Source: an uncultured Ruminococcus sp.
GTDB lineage: Bacteria > Bacillota > Clostridia > Oscillospirales > Ruminococcaceae
Direction of reading: 5' to 3'
Assembly (NCBI GenBank): GCA_900556055.1
Contig: USNJ01000111.1
Span: forward strand, 1-6,672
Length of the DNA: 6,672 bases
Shown piece after piece: positions 6,602 through 6,672 of the stretch; within the stretch, counting starts at the first letter, position 1; each line of letters opens with the position of its first letter. The notes below the pieces were generated by a model. That model did no database searches. It saw only the letters and a list, made by a program, of their open reading frames with translations, and had not been told where the DNA came from. The position numbers and the translations under genes were made by a program.

Positions 6602-6672
<71 letters not shown>

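Overview
The window is a polymer-biosynthesis and export locus from a low-to-mid G+C Gram-positive bacterium, most likely a member of Bacillota (Clostridia-like). This rests on teichoic-acid-type enzymes (TagD-like cytidylyltransferase, TagB/TagF-like glycerophosphotransferase, TagG-like ABC permease), strong AGGAGG-type ribosome binding sites, and TTG/GTG starts. Genus cannot be judged from the sequence alone.

All supported genes lie on the minus strand, so the operon reads from right to left: a family-2 glycosyltransferase (GT2-A, 6518-5475), a second one (GT2-B, 5500-4514), a LicD-family phosphotransferase (4508-3717), glycerol-3-phosphate cytidylyltransferase tagD (3704-3315), a large two-domain protein joining a CDP-glycerol glycerophosphotransferase to a GT4 glycosyltransferase (3318-859), an ABC-2 polymer-export permease (817-50), and the first 13 codons of its ATPase partner (40 to the left edge). 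Genes overlap or are separated by at most 41 bases, and no terminator is seen between them, so they are probably co-transcribed.

The inferred working order is as follows. TagD makes CDP-glycerol. The fusion protein's N-terminal half and possibly LicD transfer glycerol phosphate (LicD could instead use another CDP-alcohol). GT2-A, GT2-B and the GT4 domain add sugars. The TagGH-type transporter exports the lipid-linked product. The polymer could be a wall teichoic acid or a glycerol-phosphate-decorated polysaccharide. No initiation genes (tagO/tagA type) are in view.

Base composition is mosaic. The fusion gene is strongly A+T rich (12 G+C in bases 2461-2520), while the GT2 pair is G+C rich (42 of 60 in bases 5281-5340), which suggests assembly from different sources.

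The right edge, bases 6522-6672, holds the most unusual signals. A 16-bp perfect hairpin with a U-tract on the minus strand abuts the start of GT2-A, with no visible Shine-Dalgarno sequence. Beyond it, a perfect TGTC tetranucleotide tract of about 18 copies runs off the window. Plus-strand ATG codons lead straight into this tract, the arrangement of phase-variable contingency genes, although an assembly artefact at a sequence end is a real alternative.
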